Source of the DNA: JBOFSQ01 sp051651625
GTDB lineage: Bacteria > Planctomycetota > Planctomycetia > Pirellulales > Thermoguttaceae
Assembly: GCA_051651625.1 (NCBI GenBank)
Contig: JBOFSQ010000035.1
Span: forward strand, 1-64,000
Direction: 5' to 3'
Length of the DNA stretch: 64,000 bases
Shown here: positions 9,444 through 17,552 of the stretch, piece by piece
Layout of the letters: each line of letters starts with the position of its first letter
Numbering within the stretch: the first letter of the stretch is position 1
Notes under the pieces: generated by a model
Databases searched by the model: none
What the model saw: only the letters and a program-made list of their open reading frames with translations
What the model was told of the DNA's origin: nothing
Translations under genes and position numbers: made by a program

Positions 9444-9537
9444 TGGGCAAAGGTTTTGACGACTCTTCCGGAGCGTCCCGATAACGCCAAACGTATCATT
9501 ACTGATGGATTTCCGAGAAAGTAAGAGGGTTTTAATT

Positions 9538-10290
9538 ATGGACGACGACATTCATTCAAGTAGCGATACAAGCGCGGATACCGCGAGCGATGTCAGTAGC
9601 GATACCAATTCCAGTTCGGATTTCGGCGGTGACTTGGCAGCCGACACCGGAACCGATTTGAACGGCGATGTCGGCGAAAGTGTGGGGGACGCAGATACCG
9701 GCGCAGACGCTGATTCTGTGGAGGATTTGGGGCAAGACTTAAATTGCGCCGAGCCCGAAAGCACGGAAACCCCAGCAGAGACAGAATCGCCGGAGGTAGA
9801 AACCGAACCTGAAAGGACAGAGCCACCTGAAGAAACTGAATCGCCAGCAACGGAAGAGTTGCCTGCTTTGCGGGATGATATAAAAGATAATCCTGAATTC
9901 GTTGACGAGAATGGGAAACCGAGGTGGCCAGAAAATGATGGGTTCGTGTCGGAGCCGCAATCCGAAACACTGGCACCGGGGACTATTGTGGACCGGTACG
10001 GTAATCTTGGGGAGGTAGACCAATATGGCAATCTTGTGGCGACTGCGAGGTACACAGCAAGTGGTGACGCAACGTATGAACAACGATCACTTCCATATGA
10101 CCAAGACAGTCAAATGTACTATCAATTTGAAGTTGCTGCTCCCATAGAAGTTCAACAGGGGCAAACAGCTCCTGCCTTTAATCAAGAGGGAGGTGGGACA
10201 CAACAAAGATTTCCCAATACTTTGGATTCCCATATTGAAGATGGCTCACTGAAACCCACCTATGTCGAATTTGTGGTGGACAAGAGGTAA
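9538..10290 (+). CDS. TNT-domain (NAD+ glycohydrolase-like) toxin with acidic N-terminus
   Basis: 250 residues. Residues 1-115 are extremely acidic and rich in Ser/Thr/Pro, and probably disordered. Residues ~140-245 match the TNT fold (tuberculosis necrotizing toxin, DUF4237): PGTIVDRYGN, YEQRSLP, MYYQFEVAAPIEVQQG, APAFNQEGGGTQQ and a final LKPTYVEF. Family members hydrolyse NAD+. ATG 9538 is preferred because AGAGGG lies upstream; ATG 9505 is possible. There is no signal peptide and no recognisable immunity protein, although the small downstream genes could serve. It lies between the ATPase and SPFH genes in one operon. NADase activity is inferred from the fold pattern only. Confidence 0.68.
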   Translation: MDDDIHSSSDTSADTASDVSSDTNSSSDFGGDLAADTGTDLNGDVGESVGDADTGADADSVEDLGQDLNCAEPESTETPAETESPEVETEPERTEPPEETESPATEELPALRDDIKDNPEFVDENGKPRWPENDGFVSEPQSETLAPGTIVDRYGNLGEVDQYGNLVATARYTASGDATYEQRSLPYDQDSQMYYQFEVAAPIEVQQGQTAPAFNQEGGGTQQRFPNTLDSHIEDGSLKPTYVEFVVDKR

Positions 10291-10317
10291 GAACAACAAA
10301 ACAGGAGGCAAACTAAC

Positions 10318-11475
10318 ATGGCACTATTTGGCAAAAATCCGAACGAATCCGCTTATGCGGGCGGCAAAAAACATTTTGCAGACGTTATCAAAAACTCCGG
10401 TCCCGGCGATCTTCTGATCTGGCGGCAGCCGGAAGAAGATTTCAACACGGGGTCTACGCTTATTGTCATGCCCGGCGAAGAAGCAATCTTCATCAAAGGT
10501 GGTGTTATCGAGCAAACTTTTGATAACGGCACCTATAAACTTGCCACCGAAAACTATCCGTTTATCAGCCGTCTGCGTAACGCCGCTACAGGAGGCATCA
10601 GCGCATTTAACTGCATGGTGTACTTTGTCCGCAAGGCACACAGCATGGAGATTTTATGGGGAACATCGTCGCCAATTCAAGTGCGTGATAAATTGCTTGG
10701 CGTTGCCACCAAACTCCGCGCAAGAGGAGCGTACAAAATCCAAATTGGCAACCCTCAAAAATTTCTGACCAAACTTTTTGGGAATAATAATCCCTCTTTG
10801 GCATCGCAAGAACTGTTGGATGATTATTTCGCCAACGAATTTCAAGGGAAGATAAAATCAAGTATTACTCGCGCGCTCAATGAAACGCAGACCGAGCTTC
10901 TTGGAATCGAGTCGCGGATAGAAGAATTTGCGGAAGCGGTTCAGCCATTCCTCGGCGAAGCATTCGAGGATTACGGCTTGAAAATGATCAAATTTTCGAT
11001 AGCCGCTCTTGATGTTGACGACGACGAATTGCGCCGCCGTTATGACACCATTGGAATGGATGCCATAGCCAAAATGCGTAACGCGCAAGCCGATAGAGGC
11101 GTTATGGATGTACTCGGCAACGATTGGGGCAGACAGCAAGCGGCGAACATTCTTGGAACAGTTGCCGCAAATCCGGGTTCGGGTGGAATTGCCGCCGCCG
11201 GAGCTGGTCTTGGCATGGGAATGGCGGCGGGCGGAATGTTTGGCAATATGGCACAGCAAATGTTCTCGCCGATGCAGCAACAAGCCCCGCAGCCAATCGC
11301 TCCGCAACCGTCCGGTAGATTCACGCAAAAATCAGCAGACACGTCACCAACTCCGAGTGGTGGTGCGGATGATCCAGTTGCTACTCTCAAGAAGTTGAAA
11401 GAGATGCTTGAACTCGGTTTGATTGAGCAAACGGAATTCGATACGAAAAAAGCAGAAATCATGAGCAGAATGTAA
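10318..11475 (+). CDS. SPFH-domain (YdjI/virion-core-like) protein with SHOCT tail
   Basis: 385 residues. The N-terminal ~270 residues match the bacterial SPFH/band-7 branch called virion core protein or YdjI (FADVIKNSGPGDLLIWRQPEEDF, then EEAIFIKGG, then LRARGAYKIQIGNP). A Gly/Ala/Met/Pro-rich linker leads to a C-terminal SHOCT helix pair (LKKLKEMLELGLIEQTEFDTKK). SPFH proteins form oligomeric rings or belts at membranes. AGGAGG lies just before the ATG. It starts 27 nt after the TNT gene, and the next gene follows after 12 nt. A scaffold role in the operon's system is inference. Confidence 0.85.
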   Translation: MALFGKNPNESAYAGGKKHFADVIKNSGPGDLLIWRQPEEDFNTGSTLIVMPGEEAIFIKGGVIEQTFDNGTYKLATENYPFISRLRNAATGGISAFNCMVYFVRKAHSMEILWGTSSPIQVRDKLLGVATKLRARGAYKIQIGNPQKFLTKLFGNNNPSLASQELLDDYFANEFQGKIKSSITRALNETQTELLGIESRIEEFAEAVQPFLGEAFEDYGLKMIKFSIAALDVDDDELRRRYDTIGMDAIAKMRNAQADRGVMDVLGNDWGRQQAANILGTVAANPGSGGIAAAGAGLGMGMAAGGMFGNMAQQMFSPMQQQAPQPIAPQPSGRFTQKSADTSPTPSGGADDPVATLKKLKEMLELGLIEQTEFDTKKAEIMSRM

Positions 11476-11487
11476 AGGAGATGTATT

Positions 11488-12168
11488 ATGAACAAGAAAG
11501 AGATTTTGTGGGTTATTCTCGCTTCCCTTTTCCTCGTTGTCTTCAACATTGTTTTCTTTACCATCTGTGGTTTTGAGCACAAAGCGTCGGTATGGATTTC
11601 GTATGTATTCATTCACTTCGCATATTTTGCGTTACTATTCACGGCAAAATTGATTCATCCGGGAAAACGAGATGTGATATTTGGTTTTTCACTTTATACC
11701 GTATCAGCGGCTTACTTTCTCGTTGAATTATTTGTCGGCAGTTTTTTTATTCTGCTCTCGCTGAACGGTTACAAAGCTGCGCTGCTGATTCAACTTTGCA
11801 TTGCTGGATTCTATGGAATTGCGCTGACTTCTAAATTGCTTGCCAATGAGTACACCGCAGATGTCGAGGAAAAACGAGAGGGGGAAATTGAGTATGTGAA
11901 ACGTGTTTCCGCAAAATTGCAAGGTTTGTTGGAAAGCATCGCCGACAAAGAGGCGAAGAAAAAAGTTGAGCGAGCGTATGATGCGATTTATTCCAGCCCC
12001 GTCAGATCGCATCCGAGTTTGGCGCAAATTGAAGGCGATGTACTTCAATCTATCCGTGTGTTAGAAGACGCGGTCGCTGCAAAAAACAGTAGCAGCATCA
12101 CTTCTCTGGCAGGTTCGTTAGAAGCCGCAATAAACGAGCGCAATCGGCTGTTGAAAATGTGTAACTGA
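11488..12168 (+). CDS. Four-TM membrane protein with coiled-coil tail
   Basis: 226 residues. Four hydrophobic segments lie in the first ~130 residues, followed by a charged helical C-terminal half with heptad-like spacing. AAAGGAG precedes the ATG with good spacing. It lies 12 nt after the SPFH gene, so it is surely co-transcribed. I do not recognise a family. By position it could anchor the SPFH/ATPase complex or act as an immunity factor for the TNT protein; neither is shown by the sequence. Confidence 0.65.
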   Translation: MNKKEILWVILASLFLVVFNIVFFTICGFEHKASVWISYVFIHFAYFALLFTAKLIHPGKRDVIFGFSLYTVSAAYFLVELFVGSFFILLSLNGYKAALLIQLCIAGFYGIALTSKLLANEYTADVEEKREGEIEYVKRVSAKLQGLLESIADKEAKKKVERAYDAIYSSPVRSHPSLAQIEGDVLQSIRVLEDAVAAKNSSSITSLAGSLEAAINERNRLLKMCN

Positions 12169-12195
12169 ATTCGCACATCAGAAAAAGGGACAACT

Positions 12196-12666
12196 ATGGA
12201 TAATTCTTTCGATGAGTCTGTCACACCAAAGCCGGAGACACATGAATCCGAACCATCATCTATGGCACAGTCTGCGTTAGACATTCGCAAGTTAGACGCT
12301 TTGGCAACGGAAACGTGGTTATTGATTATCTTGGCAATCGTGTTCGGTGGTCTGTGCATTTTTAAGTTTTGGGGACTTTCATGGTTTATCTTCGTGCCCA
12401 CCGCGATAATCTTGGTTGTTGCGATGGTGAAACTGTGGGATGTTAAAACAGCAAACGAATTGAAAAATCGAGCTGCGAAAGGCGATACACAAGCCCAGCA
12501 CCGGTTGGAGCAAAGAAAACAGCAGCGTCAACAACTGAAAGAAAAAGTTGCGCAAATATCCAATCAAGCAGTGACTAAAGCACGCATAATGATGTCGCCA
12601 GATAATTTACGTGGGTCAAACAAACCAGAATCCACCGATTCGAACGATGAGTGGCGGCTTGAATAG
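12196..12666 (+). CDS. Small two-TM membrane protein, end of operon
   Basis: 156 residues. A soluble acidic N-terminus (~45 residues) is followed by two adjacent hydrophobic segments (LLIILAIVFGGLCIF and FIFVPTAIILVVAMV) and a strongly basic, Gln-rich helical tail. The motif AAKGDTQAQHRLEQ resembles one Sel1-type helix. It is the last gene of the operon that begins at 4950. No family is recognised. The A+T-rich codon use matches the rest of the operon. Confidence 0.6.
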   Translation: MDNSFDESVTPKPETHESEPSSMAQSALDIRKLDALATETWLLIILAIVFGGLCIFKFWGLSWFIFVPTAIILVVAMVKLWDVKTANELKNRAAKGDTQAQHRLEQRKQQRQQLKEKVAQISNQAVTKARIMMSPDNLRGSNKPESTDSNDEWRLE

Positions 12667-12809
12667 AAATGGCAGGCGGAGTTTGTCAAGAATCTTTGTA
12701 ACAGGTTCACGGTTGATGTACCATCTCTGTCTTTCATGCGAAAGAACTCGCCGCGTTGCCTCTCACAATTATAATCCCATATGTTATGATCGTAAGACGC
12801 TTATGCGTC

Positions 12810-12837
12810 GAATGACGAAACGTGGCGCGAACGATTA
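12810..12837 (+). repeat. Dispersed intergenic repeat, copy A
   Basis: This 27-28 nt stretch (GAATGACGAAACGTGGCG then CGAACGATT) recurs at 63741-63767 with one mismatch. It follows a small hairpin, GACGC-ttat-GCGTC (12796-12809), as the other copy follows a GCGGGAAT hairpin. It lies just upstream of the GH2-like gene. Confidence 0.6.
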
Positions 12838-12851
12838 CGAAAGGATTCCGC

Positions 12852-14573
12852 ATGAACTTTCTCGTCAAAAAACTGTTGACGTTAACTGTCGTGCTTGTTT
12901 CGGTTTGTGTGACGGTCTTTGCGGCGGACGATCCGCTGCGCGATTATCCGCGACCGACACTTGTCCGCGAGAAGTGGCTCTCACTCAACGGCGCGTGGCA
13001 ACTGGCGGTGTTGCCGAGTCGCCCTGTCGCAGATGGCCCGTCAGCGGAACAGCTCCGCGCAGCGATCAGGCGTGCGGCGTTTGCACAGCGGATTCAAGTC
13101 CCGTTCCCGATAGAGTCGCCGCTGTCGGGCGTGAAAGCTGCGGCAGACCACTTCGCATATCGACGGACATTCACAATACCAAGCGACTGGGACGCCGACA
13201 AACGTATCGTCCTCAACTTCGGCGGCGTCGATTGGGAGACGCAAGTTTGGGTCAACGAAAAGTTTGTCGGACAACATCGCGGCGGATACGATCCGTTTTC
13301 GTTTGACATCACAGACGCACTCAACTCACGCGGCGAGACGAATACGATTGAAATCGTCGTCTTCGATCCGACAGAAAAAGGTGGTCAACCACGCGGACGC
13401 CAGTCGCGTTCCGCTGGCGAGACGTTCTACACACCAAGCAGCGGTATTTGGCAGACGGTATGGCTCGAACCGGTTCCAGCGTCGTCGATTCGGCGAGTGA
13501 GTTATCGTACCGACATCGCGGCGAAGACGATCACGTTCGTCGTTGAGGCAACACAACTTCTTGCTGGCGAGACGATTGAAGTAGAGATTCACCGCGACGG
13601 GAACGTCATCGGACGCGGTGCGGGCGGGAGCGGCGGACCGATTGTGCTTGCACTCGATGCGGAAGTAAAGGCGTGGTCGCCGGAGTCGCCGCACCTTGAT
13701 GCGGTTGTCGTGTCGATTGTCGATGGCGACAGGTGTGTTGATCGCATCTCAAGTTATGTTGCGTTTCGCACACTCGCACTCGCACAAGACTCGCAGAAAA
13801 ATTATCGCCTCACGCTCAACGGTACACCGATCTTTTTGCGCGGCGTCGTTGACCAAGGGATGTGGCAGGGCGGCCTCTACACGTCGCCAAGCGACGAGGC
13901 GATCTGCCGCGACATCCTCACCGCAAAGTCGCTCGGTTTCAATCTGATTCGTAAGTACGACAAAATCGAGCCGGAGCGGTGGTACTACTGGTGCGACAGA
14001 ATCGGAATGGCGGTTTGGCAAGACATGCCGAGCGGACGAAACGAGACACCCGACGACCAACAACAGTTTCGCCGCGAACTTCAGACGTTGCTCACGTCGC
14101 GCGATTTTCACCCATCGATTTTGGTCTGGTCGATTTTCTGCGAGGGACGCGGGCAGTTTCAGACCGACTCACTGACACAACTTGTTCAGCAAACCGATCC
14201 AACGCGATTCGTCTGTTCGGCGAGTGGATGGAACGACGTTGGGACAGGCGACATCACGGCGACGCATCGTTTGCCGTATCCACTCGCACCGGAACGGACA
14301 AACGGTCGTGCATCGGTTGTGGCGATCTACGGCGGCGTTACGCTCGGTGTGAACGGGCACACTTGGGAGCCAGCGGCGACGACAGGTTTCTACACCGCCC
14401 CCGACGCCGACGCATTCTTGCAGCAATACAAAACAATGCAGCAAACGATTGAACAGATGCGAACCCAAACCGGCATCGACGCCGCGATATTCTACCAACT
14501 AACAGATGTCGAGGCCGACGGAAGCGGACTTCAAACCTACGACCGCGAAGTGCTAAAAGTGCCGAGACCGTAG
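12852..14573 (+). CDS. Secreted GH2-family-like protein, active site doubtful
   Basis: 573 residues with a signal peptide (MNFLVKKLLTLTVVLVSVCV...). The order of parts follows glycoside hydrolase family 2: sugar-binding jelly roll (SLNGAWQLAVL, YRRTFTIP, VWVNEKFVGQHRGGYDPF), an immunoglobulin-like middle and a TIM barrel. The usual acid/base motif NE appears as HPSILVWSIFCEG, so the Glu is kept but Asn is lost. The usual nucleophile segment GEFGG reads VAIYGG, apparently replacing the catalytic Glu. It may be a binding protein or use an altered mechanism. ATG 12852 has AAAGGA at ideal spacing; ATG 12822 is upstream in frame. It converges with etfB. Confidence 0.82.
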   Translation: MNFLVKKLLTLTVVLVSVCVTVFAADDPLRDYPRPTLVREKWLSLNGAWQLAVLPSRPVADGPSAEQLRAAIRRAAFAQRIQVPFPIESPLSGVKAAADHFAYRRTFTIPSDWDADKRIVLNFGGVDWETQVWVNEKFVGQHRGGYDPFSFDITDALNSRGETNTIEIVVFDPTEKGGQPRGRQSRSAGETFYTPSSGIWQTVWLEPVPASSIRRVSYRTDIAAKTITFVVEATQLLAGETIEVEIHRDGNVIGRGAGGSGGPIVLALDAEVKAWSPESPHLDAVVVSIVDGDRCVDRISSYVAFRTLALAQDSQKNYRLTLNGTPIFLRGVVDQGMWQGGLYTSPSDEAICRDILTAKSLGFNLIRKYDKIEPERWYYWCDRIGMAVWQDMPSGRNETPDDQQQFRRELQTLLTSRDFHPSILVWSIFCEGRGQFQTDSLTQLVQQTDPTRFVCSASGWNDVGTGDITATHRLPYPLAPERTNGRASVVAIYGGVTLGVNGHTWEPAATTGFYTAPDADAFLQQYKTMQQTIEQMRTQTGIDAAIFYQLTDVEADGSGLQTYDREVLKVPRP

Positions 14574-14579
14574 ACAGGA

Positions 14580-15479
14580 TCACCCAATCGTCTTCTCAAC
14601 GACCAGTTCGTTGATGAGGCCACCAACGCCTTCTTCGGTTGCGGCGACTTCGGTGAAACCTTCCTTCTTGAGGACAATCGCCTGAATGCGGAACACCTTC
14701 GTCGGCGAACCCGCGAGGCCGCACCGGTCGAGTTCCGCGGAGATGTCGTTGAGACTCCACTGCTCCAGAAGGCGTCCGCGCGACTTGAGTTGTTTCGTTG
14801 CTTCTGCGACGGCAGAATCATCTGCCGCTGCACTTGCGTCGCGGACAGCCGCTGCCACTTCCGACGGTGTGCGGTAATGTTTGTAACGCATCATTCGTAT
14901 CGCGTTCCACGGACGCGGTTCGCCCGCCGACTCGACAACCGTCGCCAAGAACGGAGTTTTAACGCGAACGATCTCGTAACCGTTCCCGATGTTTCGCCGC
15001 AGCGTCGCAACGCCGTTTTCGATTCCGACAACTTCTTCGAGATAAGTGATTTGCGGAATCCCAAGTTTCTCCGCACACTGCGGCCCCGTTTGTGCGGTAT
15101 CGCCGTCGATGGCTTGGCGTCCGCAGAAAACGAAGTCGAACTTTCCAACAGTACGACACGCTTGGCTCAAGATATAACTCGTCGCAAGTGTATCGCTGGC
15201 GGCGGCACGGCGGTCTGTCACCAAAATCGCGCGGTCTGCACCGCGATAGAGAGTGTCGCGCAGAACGTCCGCAGCCTTCGGCGGCCCCATACTGATTGCC
15301 GTCACCGTCCCGCCGAATCGCTCCTTGACGGCAAGTGCCATCTCAAGTGCGTGCAAATCTTCGGGATTGAAAATCGTCGGCAGCGCAGCACGGTTGACCG
15401 TGCCATCTTCCTTCATCGCCTCAGCGGTGATGTTCGCTGTGTCTGGAACTTGTTTGACCAAAACAATACTGTGATACAT
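14580..15479 (-). CDS. etfB: Electron transfer flavoprotein beta subunit
   Basis: 299 residues, somewhat longer than the usual ~250. EtfB pairs with EtfA to carry electrons from acyl-CoA or other dehydrogenases. Diagnostic stretches are IVLVKQVPDTANI at the N-terminus, NPEDLHALEMAL, and DFVFCGRQAIDGDTAQTGP (the AMP/FAD-associated segment). No etfA is visible in the window, where one would expect it next door. It is the last gene of the minus-strand group after hepT. Confidence 0.93.
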   Translation of the reverse strand: MYHSIVLVKQVPDTANITAEAMKEDGTVNRAALPTIFNPEDLHALEMALAVKERFGGTVTAISMGPPKAADVLRDTLYRGADRAILVTDRRAAASDTLATSYILSQACRTVGKFDFVFCGRQAIDGDTAQTGPQCAEKLGIPQITYLEEVVGIENGVATLRRNIGNGYEIVRVKTPFLATVVESAGEPRPWNAIRMMRYKHYRTPSEVAAAVRDASAAADDSAVAEATKQLKSRGRLLEQWSLNDISAELDRCGLAGSPTKVFRIQAIVLKKEGFTEVAATEEGVGGLINELVVEKTIG

Positions 15480-15494
15480 GGTGTGTGATGTGGG

Positions 15495-15839
15495 TTAGGT
15501 GGTGAGTGACAACAACTTTGTGAGGTCGTCGATCAATTTTGGGATGTCGTTTTGCACGATTTGCCAAACCGTTTTGTATGTGATTCCTTCGTACTCGTGA
15601 ACAATGCGATTGCGGAGCGACTTGATCTTTGCCCACGGAACGTGCGGCGATTCTTCCATGCAAGCATCGCTCAATCGACTGACCAGTTCACCAAGTTGCG
15701 ACAAGCTGAACACCGTGAAAACAATCGTTCGCTCGTCATTCAAGAAGTCGTCCAGATCAATCGACTCGTTGTATTTTCGTGAGTCTTTCGCGTAACCGAG
15801 CATCTTTTCGAGGATGACGCGGTCTTTACTTCGTTTCAT
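15495..15839 (-). CDS. hepT: HepT-type toxin (DUF86 family)
   Basis: 114 residues, all helical. The HEPN signature RNRIVHEY (R-X4-H-X-Y) near the C-terminus is the RNase active site of HepT toxins. It overlaps the 3' end of the nucleotidyltransferase gene by 14 nt, the usual MntA/HepT arrangement. In characterised pairs MntA AMPylates HepT next to this motif to silence it. Assignment as a TA pair is strong; activity is untested. Confidence 0.88.
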   Translation of the reverse strand: MKRSKDRVILEKMLGYAKDSRKYNESIDLDDFLNDERTIVFTVFSLSQLGELVSRLSDACMEESPHVPWAKIKSLRNRIVHEYEGITYKTVWQIVQNDIPKLIDDLTKLLSLTT

Positions 15840-16140
15840 AAATCGTCACGCCTTCCGTTTCGATTGTGCGATAGAGTTGGCTGTCAATGTTTAAGTCGAT
15901 TTTCTCGATCCCTTCGACTCGTTTGCACGCACGCTCTTCCAGCCGGTCGCAGAAGTGGTAAAAGTCCCAACTTTGTAAACGCCCACCGCTGTCAATGAAC
16001 AAATCGATGTCGCTTTTTTCCGTTGCGTCTCCGCGAGCGTAGGAACCAAACAGTATCGCTTTGGCAATCGGCACTTCGGCAAATACCGGACAAAGCAACT
16101 CTTTGATCTCGTCAATCGTGTATTGCGTTGATGTGGACAT
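15826..16140 (-). CDS. mntA: MntA-type nucleotidyltransferase antitoxin
   Basis: 104 residues from the chosen start. The minimal nucleotidyltransferase motif GSYARGDATEKSDIDL (GS-X10-DxD) is at about residues 33-48. The frame begins at 16155, but the internal ATG at 16140 has GGAG 8 nt upstream, so it is preferred. Partner of the overlapping hepT. It lies 41 nt after the Pro-rich protein gene on the minus strand. Confidence 0.87.
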   Translation of the reverse strand: MSTSTQYTIDEIKELLCPVFAEVPIAKAILFGSYARGDATEKSDIDLFIDSGGRLQSWDFYHFCDRLEERACKRVEGIEKIDLNIDSQLYRTIETEGVTIYETK

Positions 16141-16181
16141 TGCGTTTTGCTCCATTCAGACTTCTGTCACTTCACCACACA

Positions 16182-17552
16182 TCACTCCACTGGTGGCAGT
16201 TCAACCAGTGCGCTCAAAAGTCGGTACGGGCTGGCGTCGCTGCTAACGGTTTCGGTGACGTACTCGGCGATCATTTTGTTGTAGGCGACGGTTTGGGCGA
16301 CGAGTTCTTGGCGGGCCGACATAACTTGCCGCAGCGCGACGAGTGCGTCCATCAGCGACGACTGCCGCTCGTAAACGATGCGAAACATCTCCTCGGCGGC
16401 GACGGTCGCGTCGCGGCAGTGACCGAGAAGGAGATGCTCCATCGGTAACTGCGCGTCGAGTTCGCGTGCCCGCTGCGAGACGCCACGTTGACGCGCGATT
16501 GCGTCGAGTTTGGTGTCATAAGGTTTCACGAGCGGAAAGTCGCACGGAATCGGGAGCACGTCCGTCGGTTCGCCGCCCGACAAAACTTCTGCGAAACGGT
16601 GCTGCTGTTTTATGAACCGCACTTCGGCAGCGCGACGTTCACTAGCCGCAAGTTGCTGCGCGGGGACAAGAAGTGCAAGCATCGACTCGGTTTCAACCGA
16701 ACGACTCGGCGACTTCTTCAGCGATTCCATCCACAGTTGAAGCTGCGTCTCGAACGCACATCGCAAATGATAGTTGGCAAGCGACTCGGTGGCGTCCCAG
16801 TACGCCGTTATCCGCTGGAGCCGTCGCAGCGGTTGCCGCGTCGATTGTAACACCGTGTAGAGAGTTAGCGGCGTTCCTTCGATGCGGGTGTCGGTCGTTC
16901 GCGGCGGCCCGACGAGTCCGAAAAACGGGTGCTGCGGATCGGCGACGCTGCGGGCCAACTCTGGACGCTGAAGCAAAACCGACGCTGGCGGTTCGCCGAC
17001 AATCTTGACCGGTGGACGCGGCGTCGTCTGCGGATCGGTTTCAGGTGTGAGCGAAATTGGAAACGCTGGCGATGTCGGCGATGTTGGTGAACTCGCTGGC
17101 GAACGCAACGTCGGTGGCGATGGTGACGACGACGGTAACACTGGTGACGATGGCGTTGCTGGTGGCATTGTTGGCGTCGGAAGATTCGTTGTCGGAATGC
17201 TGACCGCAGGTGGCGTCGGAGTTGGCGACGGAGCGACTGGCGGAGTTGTCGGTGCAGGGGCACGCGGGAACGCAGGCGGCGGCGAAGATGAGGACGTTCC
17301 AGCCGGATTCCCCGTCGGCGTGCCAGACGGAGTTGGAAGTGGAGTTGGCGTACCAGTCGGCGGAACGTATGGTGGTGCCGGCGGCACAGCATCGTCGTCA
17401 ACAATCGGTTCGCCAAATCCACCGCCAGCGGGCGCACCGGGGGCCGGTAGCGGCGGCGGAGTTTCATCACCGACGACAACACCGCGCATCGACAACACCA
17501 TCGTCGCAAAAACTATCGTCGCAAAAATCGCAATCGACACTGAACGCAACAT
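16182..17552 (-). CDS. Secreted Pro-rich protein with helical C-terminal domain
   Basis: 456 residues. A signal peptide is followed by about 150 residues of Pro/Ser/Thr-rich low complexity (repeated PTP, SPS, PPA), then a mostly helical domain from ~200 on. The C-terminal helices (SLMDALVALRQVMSARQELVAQTVAYNKMIAEYV) resemble the coiled hairpins of TolC-like proteins, but the protein is too short for a full TolC and I do not claim it. Its ATG follows the malQ stop directly (TAGATG), so the two are translationally coupled. Function unknown. Confidence 0.7.
   Translation of the reverse strand: MLRSVSIAIFATIVFATMVLSMRGVVVGDETPPPLPAPGAPAGGGFGEPIVDDDAVPPAPPYVPPTGTPTPLPTPSGTPTGNPAGTSSSSPPPAFPRAPAPTTPPVAPSPTPTPPAVSIPTTNLPTPTMPPATPSSPVLPSSSPSPPTLRSPASSPTSPTSPAFPISLTPETDPQTTPRPPVKIVGEPPASVLLQRPELARSVADPQHPFFGLVGPPRTTDTRIEGTPLTLYTVLQSTRQPLRRLQRITAYWDATESLANYHLRCAFETQLQLWMESLKKSPSRSVETESMLALLVPAQQLAASERRAAEVRFIKQQHRFAEVLSGGEPTDVLPIPCDFPLVKPYDTKLDAIARQRGVSQRARELDAQLPMEHLLLGHCRDATVAAEEMFRIVYERQSSLMDALVALRQVMSARQELVAQTVAYNKMIAEYVTETVSSDASPYRLLSALVELPPVE

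Noticed and set aside
12756..12790. Promoter with TATAAT (12770) or TATGAT (12785) before the GH2 gene
   Set aside because: The only -35-like element, TTGCCT (12756), is 8 or 23 nt away, neither a workable spacing.
16182..17552. Complete TolC family protein
   Set aside because: Helical C-terminal hairpins only; no beta strands or two-fold repeat of a full outer-membrane channel.
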